A stretch of 64,000 nt of DNA from Saprospiraceae bacterium. GTDB taxonomy: Bacteria > Bacteroidota > Bacteroidia > Chitinophagales > Saprospiraceae. The stretch covers positions 1,432,450 through 1,496,449 of the forward strand of contig JADKBV010000001.1 of NCBI GenBank assembly GCA_016714895.1, given 5' to 3'. Each line of letters starts with the position of its first letter. Position 1 is the first letter of the stretch. This document shows positions 36,408 to 45,420 of this stretch, piece after piece. Both the position numbers and the translations under genes were made by a program. Under the pieces are notes generated by a model. That model was not told where the DNA came from. It saw only the letters and a program-made list of their open reading frames with translations, and ran no database searches.

Positions 36408-38354
36408 ATGATAAATTCGTCCTCCACCATAAGATTTTGTGTTTTCCAATACTTAGTGTATTGCGTTATTCCATTTGGTTTTTTACAAAGTCAGGTCTTG
36501 CCTGAAAAACCTCAGGAATGGATAGAAACCTGTGTACCGGAGACGGACAAAACGATCACGGTCTGCAGCTCCGGTTGTACGTTTTTAAATTCCCAACTCC
36601 AACAGGCGATTCAATCGGCTACACCGGGTACGACTATATTGCTGGAGCAAGGGGTCAGCTACACCGGACCTTATGATTTGTCGAAAAAAACCGGTGAAGG
36701 ATGGATTGTTTTTCGAACTGCTGTGGACGATGACGAGCTTCCTTCCACCAATGAACGTATCACACCGGAGTATGCTCCTGTTTTGGCAAAAATTTTGGCA
36801 AAACCGGGTTTGAGTGCGATAAAAACAAAACCGGGGGCTCACCATTATTATTTTTTAGGGATAGAAATTGCGGCAACCGATTTTTCATGGAATGTTGTGG
36901 AAATAGGAAGTGGCGAAAAAAACATCGACGATCTCCCTCACGATATAACCTTCGATCGGGTGTACCTCCACGGACATAAAACCCTGGGAAGCCGCAGGGG
37001 AATTGCCATGAATGGACGCCGTATTGCCGTAGTAAATTCCTGGCTTTCTGATTTTAAAGAAGTGGGTTTTGACAGTCAGGCCATCTGCGCATGGAACGGT
37101 AAAACCTTTAAAGTAGTCAACAACTATCTAGAAGGTGCCGGTGAAAATGTGATGTTTGGAGGTGCAAAACCGGCTATTACAGATTTACTTTGTTCTGATA
37201 TTGAGGTGCGTCAAAACCATTTTTTTAAACCATTGTCCTGGCGTGTGGGCGACCCGACTTATGAGGGAACCCATTGGTCTGTTAAAAATTTATTTGAATT
37301 AAAAAATGCTGACCGGGTTTGGATACAAGGCAACATCTTTGAAAACAATTGGTCTGACGCACAAAATGGATTTGCTATTTTATTTACGCCGCGGACAGAA
37401 GCGGGCAGTTGTCCGTGGATAACGGTACAAAATGTCACTTTTGAGGAAAATATCGTTCGTCATACTGGAAGTGGCTTTAATATTTCCGGAAGGGACAATA
37501 ATTATTCAACCATTCACACCAATCATATTTTGTTGCGCAACAACCTGATCGAGGATTTGAATGGAAATACCTGGGGAGGCGATGGTCGATCGTTGCAGGT
37601 GCTCAACGGCGTACATCATTTGACTGTTGAACATAACACCTTTATCAACCCATTGGGTGGAACATTTGTCAATGCAGACGGGCCCAACTTTCCTAATGAA
37701 AACTTTATCTACCTCAATAATATCACGTCAAACGGAGTCTACGGACTACACGGAAGCGGCAAAGGTATCGGCAATCCTGCACTTAATTTTTATTTCCCGG
37801 GAGCCCAATTTCATCATAACGTGCTCACAGATGGTAAAGCATCAAACGGAGGCACAGCTTCTAACTATCCGGCAGAAAATTATTTTCCCGGTCCGATGGA
37901 AAATATTGGATTTCAGGCCTTTAACTTAGGTATCGGAGGAGATTACCGTTTAAAACCGGGAAGTGTTTTTAGTAGTGCTGGATCAGACGGTTTGGACATT
38001 GGTGCGGATGTGGAAGATTTGTTACTTGCCACTACGGGAGTGTTGTCGGGAATCAATGAGGTGTGTGAAACACAAACAACACAAACAGATCAGGATTTGG
38101 GTCAAACCAATATTTGGGACATGTTACCAAGACCCAATCCCGGATTAAATTCCGTATTTATACCGTTTTTCCGGACAAAACAAACATCGGTAATGATGAT
38201 GAATATGGAAGGACATATTTTGGATACGGTCAAAAAAAGCCAACAAAAAGACGGGTGGGAAATGGATACCTCTTCTCTGCGAAAAGGAATGTATATCATT
38301 CAAGTGGATTCGGAAGGTACAGTTTCCCGATTTAAGTGGATAAAAATGCATTAA
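36408..38354 (+). CDS. T9SS-secreted right-handed beta-helix protein
   Basis: A 648-residue protein with a signal peptide (YLVYCVIPFGFLQSQ). From about 45 to 470 it shows right-handed parallel beta-helix repeats with many N-x-(F/I) and NN turns: QLQQAIQSATPGTTILLEQG, VVNNYLEGAGENVMFGG, IQGNIFENNWSDAQNGFAIL, LLRNNLIEDL, VEHNTFINPLGG. This fold is common in polysaccharide lyases and related proteins, but no catalytic set could be recognised. The last 75 residues are a T9SS sorting domain (PRPNPGLNSVFIPFF ... LRKGMYIIQVDSEGTVSRFKWIKMH). A cell-surface or secreted glycan-binding or glycan-cutting role is possible. Confidence 0.8.
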   Translation: MINSSSTIRFCVFQYLVYCVIPFGFLQSQVLPEKPQEWIETCVPETDKTITVCSSGCTFLNSQLQQAIQSATPGTTILLEQGVSYTGPYDLSKKTGEGWIVFRTAVDDDELPSTNERITPEYAPVLAKILAKPGLSAIKTKPGAHHYYFLGIEIAATDFSWNVVEIGSGEKNIDDLPHDITFDRVYLHGHKTLGSRRGIAMNGRRIAVVNSWLSDFKEVGFDSQAICAWNGKTFKVVNNYLEGAGENVMFGGAKPAITDLLCSDIEVRQNHFFKPLSWRVGDPTYEGTHWSVKNLFELKNADRVWIQGNIFENNWSDAQNGFAILFTPRTEAGSCPWITVQNVTFEENIVRHTGSGFNISGRDNNYSTIHTNHILLRNNLIEDLNGNTWGGDGRSLQVLNGVHHLTVEHNTFINPLGGTFVNADGPNFPNENFIYLNNITSNGVYGLHGSGKGIGNPALNFYFPGAQFHHNVLTDGKASNGGTASNYPAENYFPGPMENIGFQAFNLGIGGDYRLKPGSVFSSAGSDGLDIGADVEDLLLATTGVLSGINEVCETQTTQTDQDLGQTNIWDMLPRPNPGLNSVFIPFFRTKQTSVMMMNMEGHILDTVKKSQQKDGWEMDTSSLRKGMYIIQVDSEGTVSRFKWIKMH

Positions 38355-38455
38355 ATTTGATGAAGAAATTCCGGTTGACAGCAATATTTGGAAGATACGT
38401 ATGATCAAAAACCATTTAAAGGTTGTCTGTTGTTTCAAATTATCTTCCGCTTATC

Positions 38456-39877
38456 CTACCTGAATGTCTCCGGGTATTGTGTCATATCTATACCCCACAT
38501 CGGTTCAATCACCAGATAAACATACAGGGCAATCAATATAACGGAAATGATATTCAACCATAAACCGACCCGAATCATATCCTTCATCTTCATGTGCCCA
38601 CTTCCGAATACGATGGCATTGGGCGGTGTCGCTACCGGAAGCATAAAGGCACAGGATGCCGCCAACGTAACCACCGCCAGGATCGGAAATGGATGAACAT
38701 TCATCGCCAGCGCCACACCGGCCATCACCGGCATAAAGACCGAAGCTGTAGCGACATTGGATGTGACTTCTGTCAGAAAATTAACGATCAGGCTGACGAT
38801 GAGAAGAACCACCAAATAAGGCATTATCTGCAATACCGTAAGATTTTCGCCAAACCAGGCCGCCAAACCGGATTCCTGAAATGCTTTGGCTATAGCCAGA
38901 CCTCCACCAAAAAGCAAAACGATACCCCAAGGCAGGTTTTTGGCAGTATCCCAATCCATGATTTTATGTTGCCTGTCCTTTGCCGGCATAATAAACAATA
39001 ACAGGGCTCCGAATAAAGCGATCATGGTATCATTGACGGCAGGCAACCAGGGTTTGATCAGCAAGGGACTGAAAATCCATCCGAATACGACCACTAAAAA
39101 AACAACCAATACCCTCTTTTCTTCATAACCAAATGGGTCAATTTTAATTTCATCCAAAGTGATCAAAAGTTTTCCGGGCTTAAATATATAAATCAACACA
39201 TACCAGGCAATAAATAATAAAACCACACTGATAGGAAAACCAAAAATAAACCAGTCGTAAAAAGAAATATTCACCCCATAACTTTTTTCCACCATACCAG
39301 ATAAAACCAGATTGGTCGGTGTGCCGATCAGCGTAGCCATTCCTCCGATAGAACAAGCATAAGCCACCCCAAGCATCAAAGCTTTGCTGAATCCTGCCGA
39401 TGTTTTGTCTTTTAACCGGGAAATAATCGACTCCGCAATCGGCAGCATCATCAAAGCTGTCGCCGTATTGCTGATCCACATGGACAAGACAAAACAAGCG
39501 ATCATAAATCCCAAAATAATTTTATGCAGATTGGTGCCGATACCCACCAACAATATTTTGGCAATTCTGATGTGAAGTTTCCATTTCTCCAAAGCCAGGG
39601 CGATGATAAATCCACCGACATACAACCAGATGAGTTTGTCAGAGTATGCATTGGTCGCTTCATCCATACTCAACACAGAATATGCCGGAAATAAAATCAT
39701 CGGTATCAAAGAAGTCACCGGAATCGGAATGGCTTCCGTCACCCACCAATAAGCCACCCAGGCCGTTATCCCCAGGGTATAGGCTGCCTCCTGATTCATA
39801 TCAACCTGAACACCTATATACGAAAATAAAAACATCAGGACCGGCCCCAGAATGATGTGAATACTATATTTTAGCAT
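38456..39877 (-). CDS. DASS/SLC13-family sodium:dicarboxylate (anion) symporter
   Basis: A 473-residue polytopic membrane protein. ATG 39877 is the start (MLKYSIHIILGPVLMF). Family features are AWVAYWWVTEAIPIPVTSLIPMILFP, FIIALALEKW, SMWISNTATALMMLPIAESII (the SNT motif of the first substrate site), GTPTNLVLSG, LTEVTSNVATASVFMPVMAGVA (the second SNT-like motif) and VATPPNAIVFGSGHMKMKDMIRVGL. It imports C4-dicarboxylates or sulfate-like anions with Na+. Length matches the family. It stands alone, convergent with the beta-helix gene. Confidence 0.9.
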   Translation of the reverse strand: MLKYSIHIILGPVLMFLFSYIGVQVDMNQEAAYTLGITAWVAYWWVTEAIPIPVTSLIPMILFPAYSVLSMDEATNAYSDKLIWLYVGGFIIALALEKWKLHIRIAKILLVGIGTNLHKIILGFMIACFVLSMWISNTATALMMLPIAESIISRLKDKTSAGFSKALMLGVAYACSIGGMATLIGTPTNLVLSGMVEKSYGVNISFYDWFIFGFPISVVLLFIAWYVLIYIFKPGKLLITLDEIKIDPFGYEEKRVLVVFLVVVFGWIFSPLLIKPWLPAVNDTMIALFGALLLFIMPAKDRQHKIMDWDTAKNLPWGIVLLFGGGLAIAKAFQESGLAAWFGENLTVLQIMPYLVVLLIVSLIVNFLTEVTSNVATASVFMPVMAGVALAMNVHPFPILAVVTLAASCAFMLPVATPPNAIVFGSGHMKMKDMIRVGLWLNIISVILIALYVYLVIEPMWGIDMTQYPETFR

Positions 39878-40140
39878 GACAATCAATTGATTTTATATTA
39901 CAGAATGCAAACATACGATATTTATAAAAAATAATTTGGAACCTGATTATAATTTGTTAAACATCTTGAAAACACTTGCAAATATTTCAGTTTACAATTT
40001 TTAAAATTAAATGTTTCTTTCATTATATAATACTATCTGAAATATGAAAACATGCGGTAGCATTTTTGTGTTAATGAATGGTAAGTTTGTCAATAACTGT
40101 AAAAAGTTTGGTAAACACTACATAAAACCAATCGTTGTTT

Positions 40141-42141
40141 ATGGTAAAAACCGGTAAAGTTTTTTTTCAGTTCCTTTTTGTTTGGCTCATTATATCCCAT
40201 TCTATTTCCTGTTCGTTTACCAAAAAAGTAAAAACAGGGGATATGGCTTTTGAATTGAAACAATATACCGTAGCCATAGATTTATTTTTGGAAGAAATAG
40301 AAAATATCGATAATCCGACACAAAAAGCGAGAACAGCTTTTTTACTGGGAAAATCATACGAAAAAACGTTGGATTACGCTGCCGCAGCTGAATGGTATGG
40401 TCAGGCAAAAAAATGGTCCTACGGAACCGAAGCGACCAAACTATTGGCACTTATGCTCAAACAACAGGAAAAATACCCTGAATCCATGCAGTTTTGGGAA
40501 GAACTCAAATCCGTCCCGGAATATCGGGCAGATGCCGATCGCGAATTTCTCATCTGCAAAGAAGCCATGCGGTGGAAGGCCGATCCGGAACCTATGGTCA
40601 TTGAAAAGTGTATTGAATCTTCCTCATATTCACATTATGCTCCCGTCATGTATCGGGATCAGTATCTCCTCGTCACTTCTGATCGTCAGGAGGCCACCGG
40701 AAAGTCAGTATACCCCTGGACAGGGCAAAAATTTTCAGACTTATTTTTATTTTCAAAAACAGGAAATCTGCTTACCCCTTTTGATCCGGTCATCAATACC
40801 GAACATAACGAAGGAACGCCGGTGTTTACCAACAATTTCCTGACTATGTACTTTACCAGATGTCAAAGGGATAATAATGAAAATGATGACTGCAAAATTA
40901 TGGTAAGCTATCTGGAAGACGGTGCATGGACAGATCCGGAAACATTACCTTTCACCAAGCCCAATGTTCAGTTTGGACACCCGGCTCTGCTTGAAAACGA
41001 TAGTATTCTGGTTTTTACATCAGACCTCGAAAGTCCGGGAGGCAACTTTGATTTGTACTACACCGAATTGTTTGAAGACGGTAGCTGGGCCGATCCTGAA
41101 AAAATGCCGTCAACCATTAACACCAACGGAAATGAAAAATTTCCTGTGGCTGATGGCGATACGCTGTATTTCAGTTCGGATTACCTGCCAGGCATGGGAG
41201 GATATGACATCTTCAAAACCTTTCTGACCAAAGATAGAAAATGGGCCGCTCCTGTCAATATGAAGTATCCGGTCAACTCCGGAGGAGATGACTTTTCCTA
41301 CGTAGTGGACAAAACGTTCAAAACAAATGCCAATAAAACCGGCAAAGGTTATTTTACCTCGTCAAGGTCACAAAAAGGGATTGATGAAATTTTTGTTTAT
41401 ACGAAATTAAAAAAAGAAAAAAAGCCCGAAAAAGACTCACTGCCACAACCGGAAACCAGCTATTTTGTAAGTGGAAAAACCTTTGCGGAAATATTTAAAG
41501 ATGATAATCCAGATGAAGATATTATGGAAAAAATCCTGCTTCCGGATTCCAGAGTTCAGTTATTCAATACAGAAGGTGTTTTGATGGCAGAAACCAGAAG
41601 TTCTTCATCATCAGTGTATCTTTTTGAAGTAGAAAAAAACAAAAAGTACATATTGAAAGCTAACAAACAAAACTACCTCACTGGTGCCGAAGAGATTTTT
41701 ATCAATGAACAAAAACCGAAAGACGGGGAATATACCGTGACCCGAAACCTGGATCTCGTCCTATCCAAAATCTATCCTGACAAAGAAATTATTTTAGAAA
41801 ATATTTATTACGAGTATGACAAATGGGATCTAACCAAAGAAGCCTTTCCTACCCTTGAAAAACTTGCCAACATGATGGTCGCCAATCCGGGAATTCAAAT
41901 CCGGCTAAATTCGCATACAGATTGTCGGGGTGAAGATGATTACAATATGGAGCTTTCGCAAAAAAGAGCTCAATCGGTAGTAGATTTTCTGATTTCAAAA
42001 GGCATAAAAGAAACCAGGCTGACACCCGTGGGTTACGGAGAAACAAAACTTGCTGATTTATGCGTCTGTGAAAGTTGTACCGAAGCCCAACATCAGAAAA
42101 ACAGAAGGACGACCTTTACCATTGTAGCGTTTGGGAAATAA
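40141..42141 (+). CDS. PorE-like lipoprotein: TPR, PD40 propeller, CRD and OmpA domains (probable T9SS component)
   Basis: A 666-residue protein. Start is ATG 40141; the TTG at 40135 is only six bases upstream. The lipobox SISC puts the lipid on Cys 24. Domains in order: TPR-like helices (about 30-120), PD40/WD40-like propeller (about 170-420; VFTNNFLTMYFTRCQ, FGHPALLENDSILVFTSDLESPGG, PVADGDTLYFSSDYLPGMGGYDIF), a carboxypeptidase regulatory-like domain (about 440-530), and OmpA C-terminal peptidoglycan-binding domain (about 545-665; YYEYDKWDLTKEAFPTLEKL, LNSHTDCRGEDDYNMELSQKRAQSV, YGET). This order is that of PorE, an outer-membrane T9SS lipoprotein of Porphyromonas. Four T9SS cargo genes are in the window, which supports the call. 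Similar proteins exist outside the T9SS. Confidence 0.8.
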   Translation: MVKTGKVFFQFLFVWLIISHSISCSFTKKVKTGDMAFELKQYTVAIDLFLEEIENIDNPTQKARTAFLLGKSYEKTLDYAAAAEWYGQAKKWSYGTEATKLLALMLKQQEKYPESMQFWEELKSVPEYRADADREFLICKEAMRWKADPEPMVIEKCIESSSYSHYAPVMYRDQYLLVTSDRQEATGKSVYPWTGQKFSDLFLFSKTGNLLTPFDPVINTEHNEGTPVFTNNFLTMYFTRCQRDNNENDDCKIMVSYLEDGAWTDPETLPFTKPNVQFGHPALLENDSILVFTSDLESPGGNFDLYYTELFEDGSWADPEKMPSTINTNGNEKFPVADGDTLYFSSDYLPGMGGYDIFKTFLTKDRKWAAPVNMKYPVNSGGDDFSYVVDKTFKTNANKTGKGYFTSSRSQKGIDEIFVYTKLKKEKKPEKDSLPQPETSYFVSGKTFAEIFKDDNPDEDIMEKILLPDSRVQLFNTEGVLMAETRSSSSSVYLFEVEKNKKYILKANKQNYLTGAEEIFINEQKPKDGEYTVTRNLDLVLSKIYPDKEIILENIYYEYDKWDLTKEAFPTLEKLANMMVANPGIQIRLNSHTDCRGEDDYNMELSQKRAQSVVDFLISKGIKETRLTPVGYGETKLADLCVCESCTEAQHQKNRRTTFTIVAFGK

Positions 42142-42169
42142 AAAAGTGGAGCGCTTAAATTTTGGGAGA

Positions 42170-42198
42170 TATTCTGATTTTTTTTTACAATCAGAATA
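42170..42198 (+). terminator. hairpin after the PorE-like gene
   Basis: A perfect 10-base stem, TATTCTGATT (42170-42179) with AATCAGAATA (42189-42198), with a T-rich 9-base loop. It lies 28 bases after the stop. No T-tract follows, so it may act as an mRNA end-stabiliser or belong to the element that follows. Confidence 0.45.
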
Positions 42199-42210
42199 CT
42201 CATATTAAGA

Positions 42211-42277
42211 GGGGCGTTAGCCCTGGTAATCTTTGTAGCAAAAAATGATGTCTTTAATATCGAGGGGCGTTAGCCCT
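42211..42277 (+). repeat. two REP-like palindromes on the left of the transposase gene
   Basis: The sequence AGGGGCGTTAGCCCT occurs twice, at 42210-42224 and 42263-42277. Each can fold as GGGGC-GTTA-GCCCT. The second is framed by ATATC/GATAT, extending the stem. Inverted copies lie on the right of the transposase at 42870-42885 and 42918-42934. This is the arrangement of REP elements mobilised by a neighbouring HUH transposase. Confidence 0.7.
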
Positions 42278-42282
42278 GATAT

Positions 42283-42747
42283 CTATTTATCATACCATTC
42301 AAACAGATATCTTTTTTCATGAGATATATCCAGAGTTTTTAATAAATCCAAATACTCATCTCGAAATGTTTGTTTTTTGTGGTGTTCGCGTTGTTCGAAA
42401 ATATATTTTATTACATGATCAATTACGTTTTTTGTATACGAAAAAGCTCCATAACCATCTTGCCAGGCAAATTTCCCAAGTACCAATTTCTTTTTATTAA
42501 TCCAATTTGAAGACCCTGATTTTACTTGCTCCATCAACTTTGAGGGCGAAATGGATGGATGTAATGAAACCAAAATATGCGTATGATCAGGGTTACAATA
42601 GACAGCCAAAGCTTTAGATTTGGAAGAACTCACGATAGAACACATAATTTTTTCCAATTCATCTCTGAATGATTCTTGTATCAAATTTTCACGACCTTTG
42701 ACAGAAAACACAAATTGTATGTACAGCTGAGAATAAGTATTTGCCAT
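42283..42747 (-). CDS. IS200/IS605-type HUH transposase (REP-associated Y1 group)
   Basis: A 154-residue protein of the Y1_Tnp family. The metal-binding HUH motif is PDHTHILVSLHP (His 55 and His 57). The catalytic Tyr is most likely Y115 in VIKYIFEQREHH, which follows the conserved WQDGYGAFSYTKN. The enzyme cuts and rejoins single-stranded DNA through a 5'-phosphotyrosine bond. Pairs of short GGGGCGTTAGCCC-like palindromes on both sides in opposite orientation look like its recognition hairpins. The gene is intact, so the element could be active. The start is ATG 42747. Confidence 0.88.
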   Translation of the reverse strand: MANTYSQLYIQFVFSVKGRENLIQESFRDELEKIMCSIVSSSKSKALAVYCNPDHTHILVSLHPSISPSKLMEQVKSGSSNWINKKKLVLGKFAWQDGYGAFSYTKNVIDHVIKYIFEQREHHKKQTFRDEYLDLLKTLDISHEKRYLFEWYDK

Positions 42748-43152
42748 AAATAGTATTTTTTAATTAAAGTTCTTTTAAGGAGATTTTGTTCACCAAAATT
42801 ATAAATTTAAATTATGTTGGCGAAGTTAAACAAAGGTTTAATTTACTTAATTTATAAATCTAAGATGCCAGGGCTACGCCCCTTGAATTTTCTCATTAAA
42901 TTATTCTACAAAGATGTCAGGGCTACGCCCCTGGAAACAAATTATCACCTTTACTTAAGTAGTTTATTCCATACCCCTTATAATTATACTTCTAATCTCA
43001 TGTATAAAAATTAAAAACTTCAGCTTTGTTAAATAAATTCATGAAATCACTTTTTAAGAAATATTGAATAAAAGTTGCAAACTTTTAATTTTAGTTCCAT
43101 AGCAACATTTTAAAACTTAATAAAATTCAGAATCTGCTTAATATGTTGATTC
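42748..43152. other. right flank of the transposase, AT-rich, with two REP copies and no gene
   Basis: The first part holds the inverted REP copies. The rest is AT-rich and has no coding signal; a 66-codon open frame that crosses the REP copies is not credible. No tRNA or terminator was found. prmC ends at 43153. Confidence 0.5.
42870..42934 (-). repeat. two REP-like palindromes on the right of the transposase gene, inverted
   Basis: AGGGCTACGCCCCTTG at 42870-42885 and CAGGGCTACGCCCCTGG at 42918-42934 are the inverse of the left-hand copies, with a GTA in place of the GTTA turn. Each is preceded by AAGATG(C/T)C, so they are near-duplicates of each other. Together with the left pair they frame the transposase. 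Confidence 0.7.
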
Positions 43153-44010
43153 TTAATCAATATCTTGCTTTCTACCTGATTTTTCCGCAAAAATAATCCT
43201 GTCCATTCCTTGCATATCTTTAATAATTTCGACGTTTTGCAAGCCGTTTTTTTCGAAAACAGTTTGGGTTTCTTTGCCTCGAAGAGCATTGATTTCTGCC
43301 AGGACTATACAAGGACCATTTCGTGTTGCAACAAAACGAGCCAGAGCTTCGTAAAATTCCATAGCATGATGGTTAACAAAAAGAGCAATGTCCGGTTCGT
43401 GGAGCAATGTTGAAGTTGACATATGATCCTTTTCATTTAAATCAATGTAGGGTGGATTGCTGACGATCAGGTCGAAATCAGGCAACATAGAAACGGCCTC
43501 TTCGTCCAAAAAATCCAATGACAAAAAATGTACATTGTTACAACGAAAGGTATCGCGGTTTTTTATAGCAACTTCCAGAGCTTCTGCACTGAGGTCAATT
43601 CCGGTGATTTGCCAGGCAGGATTTTCGAAACCAAGAGTCAGGGCGATAGCGCCACTTCCCGTGCCGACATCCATAACAGTTTTAATGTTATTACCTTTCC
43701 CTCGTTGTAAGACATAGTAGACGAGTTCTTCGGTTTCCGGTCGGGGTATCAACACCCTTTCGTCCACATAAAAATCCCTGCCGTAGAAGTTTACCTTTCG
43801 GGAAATATATTGCCAGGGAATGTGATTGCGCACTTTTTCCAGAACCTCTTCGATCCCTGAAATAAAATCTTTTCCCGGAAGGATATCTGAATTTGTATCA
43901 GGAAAAGAAAGGTCTTCCCACAAATATTTGGTAATGGTTGCTGCCTCTCTGTTGTTTTGGCCGTTTTCCAATAGGGTGTCATAAAGTTTTTGATAGTACG
44001 TTTTGATCAT
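43153..44010 (-). CDS. prmC: peptide chain release factor N5-glutamine methyltransferase
   Basis: A 285-residue protein. ATG 44010 is the start (MIKTYYQKLYDTLL). The N-terminal helical domain (1-80) binds the release factor. The methyltransferase domain has RVLIPRPETEELVYYVL, VMDVGTGSGAIALTLGFENP for SAM, and DLIVSNPPYID, the NPPY motif that holds the Gln substrate. PrmC methylates the GGQ glutamine of RF1 and RF2, which raises peptide-release efficiency. It overlaps the upstream flippase stop by four bases (ATGA), so the two are coupled in translation. Confidence 0.92.
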   Translation of the reverse strand: MIKTYYQKLYDTLLENGQNNREAATITKYLWEDLSFPDTNSDILPGKDFISGIEEVLEKVRNHIPWQYISRKVNFYGRDFYVDERVLIPRPETEELVYYVLQRGKGNNIKTVMDVGTGSGAIALTLGFENPAWQITGIDLSAEALEVAIKNRDTFRCNNVHFLSLDFLDEEAVSMLPDFDLIVSNPPYIDLNEKDHMSTSTLLHEPDIALFVNHHAMEFYEALARFVATRNGPCIVLAEINALRGKETQTVFEKNGLQNVEIIKDMQGMDRIIFAEKSGRKQDID

Positions 44011-45311
44011 AACCAAAATTTACTTAGAAAAAAGGAAAGTATCGCAAGAATCTGATAAAAGATCCACCAGGACACGTCAATCAAATCCTTCATACTTATT
44101 TTAAAATAGCGGGAAATAACCAAAAACATCATCCATTTATGCAGATAATAAGCTGCCACAGTGGCCCAAATCAATCCTTCCAAACCAATGACCTTAACCC
44201 ACCAATAAGACAAAATTATATTGATTACAATTTCCAATATGCCGATCCAAAATACCCATTTTTGTTTTCCCCTGGCCAGAAGCACCGTATGGGGAAGCAA
44301 CAATCTCGATCCCAGAATAAGCAGATATATAGTAAATATCAGGGCGGATTGTGTAAAATCTTCATTGTACAAATGGGTAAATACCGGTTTACTTAACCAA
44401 ATGAACAGGATAGAAACCGGAAAAAGCAGATGCATATGTTTTGTTGCTTTATCCTTCAAAACCGACAAATCCCCGGCAAGGCTTACAAGTGGTATCATAG
44501 CAATACTTAGCGAATTCATAAGTAAAGACGAAAGAGGAAACTCCCTGGCTCCGTATTTATAAACAGCAAAAGTTTCAGCATCAAAATAAAATCTGACAAA
44601 CAGACCGTCGATCATATCCATGGCGATTCCCGTCAGAGCAATAAGAAAAAAAGGAAAACTGTATTTTAAAAAATCAAAAAATGATGAAAGGCTGAATTGA
44701 AAACTATTTTTGAATAAAAAAATTGAACCAAATACCATTTTCAGCACCGACAAGCCAATCAAAACCAATAATAAAACCTTAATATCCGGAAAAAACCACA
44801 AAAAATACCCGATGACCATCATATACATCACACTAAAAACAGAAGCATACCAAAACAAAATTTTTGCCTTTTTGATGAGCAAAAACAGAGTCTCCGGAAT
44901 ATTTGAAAGTGATTGAAAAATCAGATAAATACAAGCCAACAGGATGAGGTCAGTTGGCAAAACCTTCGCATTGATATAAAAAAAATGGTTTTTAAACAGA
45001 AATAACAACCCGGATGTCAACATTCCTAGAAAAACAGATATTAAAAACCCAAATATCAAAACATCCTGCTTTTGTAAACTTTTATCGTAAGCAGTGACCA
45101 TGGCATCTCTTTGTCCGCTGATCCAAAATTGTGAAAATATTGTGATGGTAAACAAAATGAGTTCAAAGGTTCCTATGTCTTCCATCGACAATCCGAATTT
45201 GACCATAACGATGCTTAAAAACAGATTCTGTATATATCTTGCGATATTAGCATACTGATATGCAGTCACAACATCGTTAAAAACCTTTTGTATCAAGCCG
45301 GAAATATTCAC
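44007..45311 (-). CDS. polysaccharide/oligosaccharide flippase (MOP superfamily)
   Basis: A 434-residue membrane protein with about 12 hydrophobic helices and few charges, typical of the Wzx/PST branch. It opens with AYQYANIARYIQNLFLSIVMVKFGLSMEDIGTFELILF and contains FWISGQRDAMV and the MDMIDGLFVRFYFDAETFAVYKYGAREFPL segment, which resembles lipid-linked oligosaccharide exporters. The substrate is unknown and no glycosyltransferase cluster is adjacent. The stop overlaps the prmC start. Confidence 0.82.
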   Translation of the reverse strand: MNISGLIQKVFNDVVTAYQYANIARYIQNLFLSIVMVKFGLSMEDIGTFELILFTITIFSQFWISGQRDAMVTAYDKSLQKQDVLIFGFLISVFLGMLTSGLLFLFKNHFFYINAKVLPTDLILLACIYLIFQSLSNIPETLFLLIKKAKILFWYASVFSVMYMMVIGYFLWFFPDIKVLLLVLIGLSVLKMVFGSIFLFKNSFQFSLSSFFDFLKYSFPFFLIALTGIAMDMIDGLFVRFYFDAETFAVYKYGAREFPLSSLLMNSLSIAMIPLVSLAGDLSVLKDKATKHMHLLFPVSILFIWLSKPVFTHLYNEDFTQSALIFTIYLLILGSRLLLPHTVLLARGKQKWVFWIGILEIVINIILSYWWVKVIGLEGLIWATVAAYYLHKWMMFLVISRYFKISMKDLIDVSWWIFYQILAILSFFLSKFWL

Positions 45312-45420
45312 GGAATTAAAATTAATGGTGTTTCAGGGTACAAACTAACAAAAAATTCCCGGAAGTATCAGCCCTTCAGTCAATTTTCACAAAACCAAAA
45401 AAAAAGAACCGACACAAGAC

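Noticed and set aside
42814..43014. A 66-codon plus-strand open frame next to the transposase
   Set aside because: It is made largely of the two REP palindromes and AT-rich sequence.
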